DNA of 64,000 nucleotides from Bemisia tabaci (taxonomy: Eukaryota > Arthropoda > Insecta > Hemiptera > Aleyrodidae), in the NCBI RefSeq assembly GCF_918797505.1, contig NC_092796.1, positions 57,008,851 through 57,072,850 of the forward strand. Reading direction: 5' to 3'. Below, one piece after another: positions 46,601-58,600 of this stretch. The first letter of the stretch is position 1. Each line of letters begins with the position of its first letter. The position numbers and the translations under genes are program-made. Under the pieces are notes generated by a model. That model ran no database searches, was not told the origin of the DNA, and was given only the letters and a program-made list of their open reading frames with translations.

Positions 46601-49600
46601 ACACCGACCGTAAATCATTTATAATATCTCAAATTTATTTCCTCATTAATCTATTTATTTGTATTATTTATATTATATAGATGGACATTTAACTGTCCAC
46701 ACGAACTTTAACATAATATTAACCCAAACTGAGAAACTTGTATTTAGTAGCCCCTAAGTTCAAAATTTAGAAATAATCAGAATCTGCTAAACCAATAACT
46801 TTTCTTCCAAAGTTTTTTCCCCTCCATAAAATATTGAGAGAATTGTTTTTTCCATTTACAGAAGATCATTTCACAATAAATAACACTGTGATATATCTTG
46901 AATTCAACATTTGCTCAATTTAAAAATCGAGAGGACACACATTTTCTACTCACTTTATACTCTCTACATATGAATGAAAATAAATATTCAGGCACTTGCA
47001 AATTCTCCATTCCTTCGCACACCCTCTCAAACTGGACAGCTGAGTGCAAACAATGGCAGACTTCGTTTTCTGCCGTGATAAAACTCGCCAGGAAAGTAGA
47101 AAATTTCACTATTTTCTGGAGCTGAACCTTCGGGAGGCAACGTTGCCAAATTTACACGAAAGCTCGGGCGGCTTGCATAATTCAAACGGGTTATGATAGC
47201 GTGAGCTGGCAATCCTTTCTCGGACCCGGGAAGAACCACTCCGTCTGCAAATATTTATCATTCGTTCCATCCGGCTGATCTCATTTCCGGTCATTAAATT
47301 ACCCCTCCCGGGCGACTCGGAACGAAAATCTTCAACGGTGTTGCCAAGTGTTCCACCGAGAATATCCCTGTGAGGGTAAGACGGTCGGCGTGTCCTCCTT
47401 AAACTGCACCACTTAGTCCACTCTCCTCCACCGCTTCGATGCTAAGTACAGTGCTGTTTTTGTCCCTTCAGCCTGAAGTGTCATCTCGCTAACGCAAAAC
47501 GAGAGTTTCCTCCGAGACTAGTCCCGCGTGACCATCTTGAACGTGACCCCCCTCCCTCCCTCCCCTGGTATACTAGTTGACCCTTCCCCACTCGGAAGTG
47601 AATATAAACGGAAAGAAGATACCAAAAATTTTACGGAAGGTGCAGCGTGTAAAGAACTGAAGAATAGCTGAGAAGGGACTCGAAATGTTTCCCCGCTGGC
47701 GGTCAGTTGGCCGTGGCATGTACAATCCTCTTCTCGTGATTGGAGCTTATGAAATAGCAACTTATCAAAATACGAGCCCAGATGCCACATCGTGACTTTC
47801 AATACTAAAGTTTTCTTGACAAACAGAACCAACAGAATGTGAAAATATAGCGTGGGAAAAGAGCTGCGTGGATTACGGCGCAGAGATACAACTATTCGTA
47901 CTTGATGGACGTCCGCGTTGCATAGTCCGCAAATTGAAGGCGGGATAGCGCGAGGCGTGAACTCGCAATACTCCACTCTTTTCTGCCGATGATGTCTCGC
48001 TCAGATTCGGGAATAGGTTGGAAACTGAGGCTCGAATATAACTCCTTTATCTATGGGTGTGTCGACACTAGATTTTTTTTTTCCAAATTTGACGTCCGAT
48101 TCTTCTTTTACTATGATTTTTATTCCTATAACTAAATCTCGAAGGTACCGACCCCATAATACGCGCGGGCCACGTGTTTTCAGCGAGCATCGGGTTTGCT
48201 TGACCTGGCTTAGGCGTCTCTTTTCTTCTTCTTCTTCTTCATTGGTTATTTAGAGAACTACAAAGTATTAACTCTATTTTTTATAACTACAAAATACTAA
48301 AATATTGTAATTAGTTCATAGTTTGTAGGCGTCTAAGGAGTAAGTTGAAACGCTATATATTTAGCATGATCTTTAATGTCTCCGTTGAAAGTTATGCAAT
48401 GGGGTAAAGATTGAACTTAACGGTAACTTCGTTTTCTATTTTGCACTCGAATCTTCTTTCATATCCAATTCAGTTCGAATCTTTTGTTTCAGTGTATTTT
48501 CCGAAGGAAATACATTATTTTCATCGCGTTTTCAATATTTTGATAAACAACTGTAACAGCAAATTTTCAGGGAAACTACGCCGATATGAAAAGCTTAGTT
48601 GACTCTCTACAAACGTTGGACCTCAAATTTAATTAAAAGTTAAATCGACTGTCACATCTAACGATATGGTGAAAGCCTCCGTGCGGTTTAATTTTAAATT
48701 TAAGCTCGTCCCGCTCCAAATTTAAATTCAAGACTCTCAAACTTCAGTCGGCGACAGTTTACTCGTTTTTTCCCCACAGCATACGCCAAAATAAAGACAA
48801 ACTTTATGTTTTTGCGTCCCTCCGCACCAGGGCGATTCCGAGCGAATCGAAGTCAAATTACTTTTTCCATCAAGATTTCTTCAAGTCGAGACGGCTAAAA
48901 GCTGGTTGAGTGAACAGTAAAAGCTCGGTTCTGAGGCTAAGGGGTTACGAACTACGTTGCCGATTTTGGTCTCTTTCTTTTAAACGTTGTTTTATCTTCG
49001 CTACGAGGTGCCGTATGGTAGGCGCATTTTAATTTAAAAACGGCAACGCTGGTTACGAATTTACGGTCATATGATGAATCACGTCTTGTGCCGTCATTCA
49101 TCCCCGTCGCAAGTTAGCAGCCGTACTCTGCCGTTCTCAGGAAGAACGTCGTATGAACCTTCAGGCGTTGCCAAATTTCCTTCGATAAAATAAGAAGTTC
49201 CAAGGAAAATTGTGAATATTCTTCTACTGATTTTTCAGAGAATTTCATTCGCAATCGAATCTACGATATCCGGAAACTTCAGAGAAGAATATGCATAATT
49301 TTCTTCAAAATGAACGTTTCACAGGAGGAAATCCGGCGACATCCGAATGTTCATACGGTGTTTTTCCTTTGCACGGCCGCGCTGTACCTTGTGTAGGCTT
49401 TATTTTTCCTCTTTCTCTCGAAAGTAAACCGAGATTCTAAAAAATAAGCCGTCACGACCTCTTGTCTCTCTACATGTCACTATCAGGGATCAAAGAACGT
49501 GAATGTATGACAAAACAGTCTCTTGTTAACAATCTAAATATGGCAAAAGAATGAGGTACATTCTATGGAAAACGGATGGTTTACTCAAGTAGATGAAAAA

Positions 49601-52600
49601 AAAAAAAAAAAACACTAAGAAGTGGCCCGAACTGTATTTAACAAGGTGGAGAAATGGTGCTGAGTCCACACCATTTCGCGGGGAAAACAAAGCCAAGAAG
49701 TTCCAAAAATTAAAATAATTATAAAAATACGTTAATTTATAATTATCAACATTCCAATGCAAACTACCTGAGCTGAACATTCTCCCCCCTCAGTTTCATA
49801 CTGGTACGCATCTCCGACTTAATTCATTATTAATCGTAGCAGAGCGTATAATTTTTTTTTTAATTTTTTTTTTTTTTTTTTTTTTTTGCAAAATCGAAGG
49901 GTCAATTTCGCTTTTCGTTTCTCTTCTCGAGTTCACGCGAGGTTTTCTTTTTTTTTAAAAAAAAAACTAATTTTTATACAAACCAGTTCAAAATTCTGTT
50001 CGAAGATTCGAGAGGACGAGATGGAGGCTTAAATTTATCAGCATAGCACATATCAGAGGTCGTTTACAAATCGTCATTTAATGTTTTCGAAAAATCACCG
50101 GCGAGCACTTTTAAAAATATCAAAACACTGTAAATTTGGAGTTTGCCAAAAACTAAAACCTATATAACGTTAGAATCTCACCTATTCTGACTATCGAACG
50201 GAATGAATATGCTACTCCCAGGGATCGTTGAAAATCTCGATTCAATTATTATCGAGTCCATCCTGTTTTGTCCCGTTTTTCCTTTTTTGCGGGTTTGATT
50301 ATTTAATTGTTTTTACTCAGAGGTGAGCAATTTGCGTCGCCCAATTCAATGACGACCGTTCAAAGCAGTGGCGTGGCGTGTTTCGAGATATATCGATATT
50401 TCCCCATTTGAAGCTATCGTAAAGAATCGATTATTCAGGTGTTCGTTGCGAACGCCCTGATAATTGATCCTTCTCCACAGGTCTAAATGGCAAATCAATC
50501 GATATATCGTAAAGCTCTCCACGCCACTGGTTCAAAAATACTACATTCTGCACCGTCCTGTTTACCCAATGTCAACGGATGACACTACCGGACAGGGTAC
50601 ATGCGCGCAGTGCGTGTCAATTTGCACTCGATATTTATTTCTCACGTCCCGTCATGACGGCCGACGAGCGCTTGATTGCACGGCGTGGCGCACAGTAGTC
50701 CGAGCTTTAGGGAAGGCCGAATATAAAATTTTGATTAAAACTGCATAGTTTGATACTTATTTTGTCACCTAATAAACTTTTAGGAGCAATGATGCTTGGC
50801 AAAAATTTTAGGAGAAAACTAATGGAATCACAATTGAACCCCCTTTTTTTCTTTTTTTTTTGCTGGTTATTTGGCTTGAGTCCTGTTTGAAACCTACAGT
50901 CATTTACAGACTTTTTTAGCGTCCGTAGACATCATGGCGTTGGACACGTTTTAAAAAATTTTTTGCTCAAATTTTTGAGCATTAAGCCCGAGTGGGATCT
51001 GTTCCAGCAGATCAGTTCCGAGATTCGAAACTAGGACCTATGGATCAGACGCACTGATCACTAGGCCAACCTGGCTGACTAACCCCGGCATTTCCAATTG
51101 ACGAAGATGTTTACAGAAAGATTCGGTTTCCAAATCATTGATCCGTTCTATTGTGCGACGGAAGGGAGCCGTGGGGCAGTTCGCATCGCGCAATTCCATC
51201 ACTGGGATTTCCGTCCATTTTAAATGGCGCTAATTGATGTACGTATCGTTGGACGAGTGTAGTGCTGACAAAGACAGTTTAATTGATTTTCTTTTCCCCT
51301 CGCCCCCATTTTCTGCTGATTACGTCCCTCGATCGGAAAACAATCATGAGTTCCTTGCATCTGAAAATAAAATCAACGCCCTGTGCCGTTCCGGCAATTT
51401 TTACCTCGCGCCAATCTCCCGCTAAAAATTGTTTTCGCGCCCTCTCCCCGTTTCTCTTTTACGGTTGCTACGATTGCCTCAAGTTCGCTTCATCGTGCGC
51501 GGGGTTGCAAACATTCCTCTCAGTAATAGCAAAGCTAGACAACATTTACAAAACAATTTTAAAATATGAAGTGGAATGTTATACTTTTTTTTCTTCTTCT
51601 TCTTTTTACGGATTCTTGATATTTCAACACTGGAAAAAAAGACACATTGGATCTGGAGTCCAGGCTCTTAAAAACATCAACAAGAAAATATACTCTTGAT
51701 TCAATCGGATTTTTGCTTAAATCAAGAACCAAGCCTCTTAATTTGAGCGGATTTCCTTTTGATTTAAGCTTAAATCTGATTGAATCAAGAGTATTTTTTC
51801 TTTTCGATGTTTTCAAGAGTCTGGACTCTAGATCCAATGTGTTTTTTCCAGTGAAATGCTGCAATACGTGATACGTAGTGGGATTTACTCAAATTACTAA
51901 TATATACCATAAGCTCTATGACCTCCCCCCCCCCCCCTCGAATTTTGATTCATGGTAAAAATTTGTTGTACCGTGCCATTCGGCGGATTTACATGATTTT
52001 TGCGGCTATCGATGGGAAATGGTCCCTACATTAGCCCCCTTTGTCCGGATTTTGGAAATAAGATCCTGCAGGTTTTTGTATATTTTGTGATAAAGTTGTG
52101 AATACTCCCATTTAAAACATTTAATTTTCATTTCTTGGTTTGGTAACGTGGCAGCCAAAGAGCATAGCCCTAATAGTACCACCATATGCATTATTTGATT
52201 TGATTTTCTTTTCATCAAGCAAAACTTGAGAATAATAGAAGTTATCAATAAAATGAATTTAAAGGTACAGAATTGAATGACACATCGAAGAAAAATGGGT
52301 CTCTTAAAAGTTTTGCAACACCAAGTACAAACTCGGGAATCAATTTTCTTAAATTTAACGTTGTCTTTTATTAAAATATTTTCCAGTTCTATTGTAAAAC
52401 GCCGTAGACTACTAAATGAAAACAAAGTTCAGTATAGGGTACTGGCACCTTCCATTCATTCTGCTTTCTCCCAGAAAAGTATGAAAGGTTCAGGTAGATT
52501 TTTTCAGCGCTCGAAGGCCGTCACCATGAGCCGCAAACTGCTTAACTCAGGTTGCTTTACGGTGTAAACGAGTTTTCATCAGTTTTCAACCAGGGGATGT

Positions 52601-55600
52601 GAGCGTAAAAATTATGATTGGTTTGCATGAAGTCACTATGAGCGCGGAATTCAAAGTATTTATACGAGCGTTCCTCTTCGTTCATGTGAAAACATGGATG
52701 CGAGTGTGAGAAAGTAAATCGCATGAAGACATCATTGCGTGCAAACTGCAAACGTATAGTCCCTCTTTAAATACGTGATTTTAAACAGCTTTAACCATTC
52801 TGTCACATTTCATTCAATAACAACAAATTATCGTAAAAATCATGAGGTGTGTAGTGTGCCTCGACGTGTAGCTCCTATCAAGAAATAAAATGTGGACTCC
52901 TGTAATCCCTTTCTATTGTTAAATACTTACTATTAGCGCATTTATTTACTACTATTAACGTGAAATAGTACGAGTTCTTTTGGCAGCACTGACGACTTAG
53001 CTCGGCTCTCAGCTCAACTCACCTATGCGTGAGAAAGCCGGTGGATCGCTGGCTTCTCAACACTAGTTGGAGGTATTTAAGTAAAATGAATCAGCACCCA
53101 TTCTGACATGAGACCTAAGATCCATAAGTACACATGCATGAAAAGGCTCATGTCAGAATGGATATAGTTCCTTTTCATTTAAAGGCGTCCAGTTCGTCCC
53201 CAACGGAACTTCGTATTCCTCGGAGGGTAATTTCAGCGTTAGCGTTGACCAGGTTTCCGTAGAATGCCTCGTAGAGGAAAGTATTGCCATATTTATCCTG
53301 ATAATACAGAAAATCTGAACTAACCGCGAATCAGTGAGCCATTTTCAGGCTTTTTAGGGCTTTTAAGGATCACCTTGGTTCTCTGTTTCTTTTTCGATTA
53401 TTTATACGTACATAGTGCGAAAAAAGAACCGACATTTTGTAGTGATGTGGGAATTAGAAGTAAAAGTAACATTTTTCTGCGTCAGTAATTTTGTATAGTT
53501 TTTCTTTAGGTTTCGCGGACCATAGGTGTATCCAGACACTTTGAACGGGGGGCGTAAGGGGGGTCCGGGGGCATCCTCCAGAAAATTGTCGAAATTTTAA
53601 AGCATCCGTTAAGCGGTTTGAATCAATTTTGTAATGAATCATTACCGAATACAAACGCCCTTTTTCCCTTTTCCTCAGTCCCTTCTTTCTTGCTTTCTCC
53701 TATTTCTCTTCTCCTTTTTTGGGGGGCAAGCGGAAGGACATACGTCTCCTCAGTCCCCCTTGGATCCACTCGTGATATGGACCACATCTTATGGTTGAAA
53801 ATTCGCAGCTTCGTTAAAATTAGGCGGGAGCCGCCGGGATCAAACCCGGATCGCAAGTGATAGTCCAATACGCTTTAGCCACTCGCAGGTCGCGTATGGA
53901 AAATTTACAACATTTTAACGATGTTTTAGCTGATATCTCTGGAGTGCTTACTGTTCCTCTCTCAAAATATTTCGACTTATCAACATAAGTGAAACCCTCC
54001 GCTCCTTGGCCGCTACCTGCCTGAACCCCACGCATCGTATACTCCAATCCCTCCATTATCGGCTGACGCTGACTCAAGGGGTGTATAATTACGGTCATAA
54101 ATAAAACATCGAGGATGGCTAACTCATCTGCGGATGACTGTCTGCTGATGATCGAAAATAATGGGAGTCGACCCGGTAGAAATTTTGATGAGCCTGAGGC
54201 GAATTTAAAGTAAACATTTGGAAAGTCGGACATTTTCGGGCAATGATACCTTTAATACACAGGGTGATTCAAAAGTCCCGCACTTGCAGGGCTAGGCACC
54301 ACCCCCGTAACTTTTTATCAAACTGAGATAGAGACCTGAAATTTTGTGAGAGCCCCTATGTCAAAGGAAACAACTTTTGGGATCCCCCAAAATTTCAGGT
54401 GGACCTCTCTGAAAAAGTCCTGAGAGGGGTTGCGCGAGAAAACTACATCACCCTATATTTCTGTACTCAGAAGTTTAAATTGATCCTTAAAAACTCTCAT
54501 AAACATGAAATGCCAAAAACCTTAAAACAAATCAGAGACCAAGCATATTCTCCCTGCAAGATCGTGTATACGTCGGCGAACTTTAAACCCGAATCCTTTT
54601 CTATAGGCAAGCCGAGCATGTCATAATCTAACTAATCAAACCGTAAACTTTTTTACTACCCTAAGTGTATTTAAGAAAGACGGGAAATATAAAAATGAAG
54701 CAAGCTCCGTGCTGTGTGTGGCGGAATCCATGGGATTTCGATAGCAATCCGACAGATCGTCGGTTGATTGCTCCGGTTGATTGCGAGAAGTTTAGTCACG
54801 CGCCGTGGACCGTGCCGCTGAGTTTCGATTGGCCCCCCGGGATTCGGGATTCGGCTCCGAAATCCAGTGAATAGGTAACGAGCCGAACTGCCGTGTTCCG
54901 TGTAAGTGGGAACTGGGATGAGCCTCGAGGCACATTAGAGCATGTGCCAACCGTGGCTCATACAGAAATGCACTTACGGTTCTTTTCCGTAACACGGCGG
55001 TGAACGCTTCAACGCAGGATCGATCGTTATAAGACACCGACTTGGTCGGTGACGCGGCGAAAAAGCAAACGTTCGGCAGCGGCGTGGCGTGCTTTGCGAT
55101 ATATCGATTGATATGCCATTCAAACCTATGGTAAAGAATCGATTATTAAGGTGTTCGCTGCGAACACCCTGATTATCGATCCTTTTCCATAGGTTTAAAT
55201 GGCATATCAATCGATATATCGCAAAGCACGCCACGCCACTGACGTTCGGGGGCGCAGCGGCATCTCTTGCGGAAAATGTGACGGCGTAAAAAGCCGAAAA
55301 TATGACGAGAATTAAGACAAATTATTCCGAGGGTGCGTCACGCTGCCACGTTTACCTGGGAATCTATGTCGCGGTATTCAGAACGTTGCTGAGACGTATA
55401 AGTTAAGGGCGTATATGGGTGGAGTTCAGCTAATGGGAGAAAATGGTTCTGAAAAAAAGTTGATAAGTGATTTGGCCACATCAAGCTAAATACTAGTTTT
55501 CTGTTATCATAGAGCTCCACACTATGGGATTTAATTACGGGAATTGCAATATTTCTATACGATTATTTATCGAGAGAAAATATTATAATTGAAAGTTTTG

Positions 55601-58600
55601 AGCAACCATTTACACGTCTTTCCCATATTTTACCCCATCAGCTGAAATCCACCCATACATTGAGCAGCACATTGACCTTCCATCATTCACCGTTACGAAT
55701 TCATAACAACGTATTTTTGGGGTTTTTTAAATTCAAATATTGCTCCTCTGGCATGATTCTGCAAAATTGCGTTAGTTTTTTTCTTTCTCTGAAAAACTGA
55801 TTCCCTTACATTTAAGATTTTGAAAATAAATTTGGTACTCTATTTTTTTATGCAAGCTACAAAATATCTAGATTAGTGTCCCCTAGACTCTAAGATCCCA
55901 AATGAATTAATGTTATAGAGGGTTAAAGGTTGAAAGTCTGGTTCTAAAGGATCGTATTCATGATTGATCCTTAAACAGCCCCTTTCCTGAGGAGACCCCA
56001 TATGGTTTACATCGTGATTAAGGGAGGCTCAGAGGGATCCTTAACATAGTGACATAAAAAGGACAATTTTTGCGAACATGGTGTAAAATTCAGCAGTAAC
56101 TGTTGAAATGGATTCCTGCGAGGTATTTCAATGATTTGCCACTATCAAAAGTACGATATAAGTATGGAAGAAAAAATTCCGTGATATCGACAAACCTATA
56201 GAGAGGTGTTTACTTATCTTAAAATTTAGAAACTCGCAATATATTTTCTCTCGTCCTCCGTATATTTTTTGTAGTAATTCATTGTAACCCTTTTCAAATA
56301 TCCATTTCTGAAGGTATGCTGCCGATGTTTACCTGAATTTTTGTGCAAAAAAGTGTCCTCTGCATGATGTTATGTATTTATATGATGAATTTTGTATACA
56401 TTTCAAGCTATTTTCCTCGAAAAAATTTATTAGGTGCAGCCATGCTTAAACACCGCAGTAGAGATACGTTGTTTTTGCACTTTGGCCATCAATATTACGA
56501 TTTTTTAAAGTATTTGAAACAGTGAGTTCTTCAAGGGTGGCTTTTTTAAAAGAGCATGTACCTAATATTATAACAATAAAAACACATTTGAATACAAAAA
56601 ACAAATCGGTATACAAGGCTAAGGAGACATAAAACAGACCAGGACGTTTCGGGCCAATTACATGCCCATTCTCAACTGGGACAGAAATTAAAAAATGTAT
56701 AAATTAAAACGAGAAAATGAGCATGCAACTGACCGATGTAGGAATCAGTGCAAACTGAAAAACAGAACAAAGATGGACAGAGGGGCACTATCACCTCCTT
56801 GATAACAGGCCAACCTCTACACCCACTAAGGAGTATTTATAGAGTTTCCTCTCTACCACAAAACTTTAATTTTTACATTTTTTAGCTTCTGTTCCAGTTG
56901 AGAATGGGCATGTAATTGGCCCGAAACGTCCTGGTTTTTTTATGTCTCCTTAGCCTTGTATACCCATTTGTTTTTTGTGTATTTTAATGTGTTTTTATTG
57001 TTGTCTGCATTCGGGCTATTGTGTCTCATCTCTCTCTTATCCCTATAGATATGTTACGTTCGGTTTGTTTTATCCCGTCAAGACTTCGACACCTTGTCAA
57101 CTTGGCCACGCTGGTAAACTTTCCTCGCGGTTTGAAGCTGGCTCTCGCTCATTAGTCATTTCTTTAACAAACGCCGCGCCGCGTCGCGCCGCGCTGAGGG
57201 GCGAAAGAGCCGAGAGTTGGGGCGCGAGAGCGCCGAGGGAGGGGCGTATGGACGCTCAGGGGGGCTAAACTAGGAGGTGTCACAGTTTGATTCCGCTCCT
57301 TTCATCTTCCTTCGCCAGCGATAACCGCCTTAAACTCTTTCCCTTGACTTCAGACCACGCTCGAAACTTCATGGCAATTTTCTGCTCAAAGAAAACTTCA
57401 TATTTATCAAAGTTGCCAACTCACGATAATGAGTCCGCATGGTCCAAGTTATATTTAATACGGTTCTTTTCATTTTTCCGCTCGGAGCTTTTAAGTAACG
57501 ATCCGTGGTATGGCGAGTGGTTCAGATATTAACGTGTCTGCGCTCAGTATCAACGGATGTCATAAAAAATGTATCAAATTCAGAACGTTATAAATATGTT
57601 CAGTGGCATGGCGTGCTTTGCGATACATCGATTGATCTGCCGTTTCAACCTACGGAAAAGGATCGATTCACAGGGTTTTTGAAAAAAAATACCTTAATAA
57701 TCGATTCTTCGCCGCAGCTTCAAAAGGGTAGTTATCGGTAATCGATCATTCACGCTTCGCCACTGTGAAAATGGATGACGTTGTGCGCCTTCAGTTAGTG
57801 GCGCATGGATTATGAAAATGATGCTTTGGATGTGCAATGAATGATGTAAGTGGATGATTTCCTCAGGCATCGTGAATGCCACCGATGCATTTGCGTTTCG
57901 AATTTAATTCTGTGGCAATTTTCGGAATATTTAAGGGTTACCATGGATACGGGATAGGAATTTAAAGAAGAAAAACACACCTACAAAAAAGCTAAACTTG
58001 CTGCTGCTAATTGAGTCACGTCAAAGTCAGATTCGATCAAAGTTCGGTATAACCCCCTCCTTTCCCATACAAACTGTCAGGGCTTCACGGGGGTTTTTTT
58101 CCCCCTCTTAGCTTAATTTTTTACTCATCTTGCCTTTCATCTGGTCGCTGGATGTCGATTGTACCCTTTATGGAATAAGGGATTCATACATTAGTCACAT
58201 TTTTCGCCCGATTTTAAGATTCACCCCTACTTTTAAACTTTTCAATTGTTGATTTGGACGTATTTCTATCAAACGGAACTACTGAGCTGTTACAATAGAA
58301 TGAGTAGCCTCTGTGAACGAACTTCAGAGTCGCTGGATAGCGATTCGGACGCCGGATAAGCCGCGCCATTCCTAGCCAATCCGCCCCTCTACCTTCCTCA
58401 CCCTATGGCGCTTAAGTCCGTTTGATAGAAATACGTCCATTTTTCCCTGGAATTTTAATTTTTTCACTCTCTCATTGAAAACCAAACTGTTACAGATTTT
58501 ACACCGTGTGAACCACTTTAATACGACTGTTTAGGTACTTTCAGCTATTTACTTATCTAAAATTAGCTTAACATATATGCACTGCATAAATATATTTTTC

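Noticed and set aside
47518..47976. 152-codon minus-strand frame
   Set aside because: Lies in a dispersed repeat whose copy at 7603-7865 has a similar frame; no domain or start context.
53825..53895. Functional tRNA gene on the minus strand
   Set aside because: Box A and B are present, but no acceptor stem or full cloverleaf can be drawn; a SINE head fits better.
54665..54874. 69-codon frame starting [13 protein letters not shown]
   Set aside because: No domain, no splice context, and it borders a short foldback; treated as chance.
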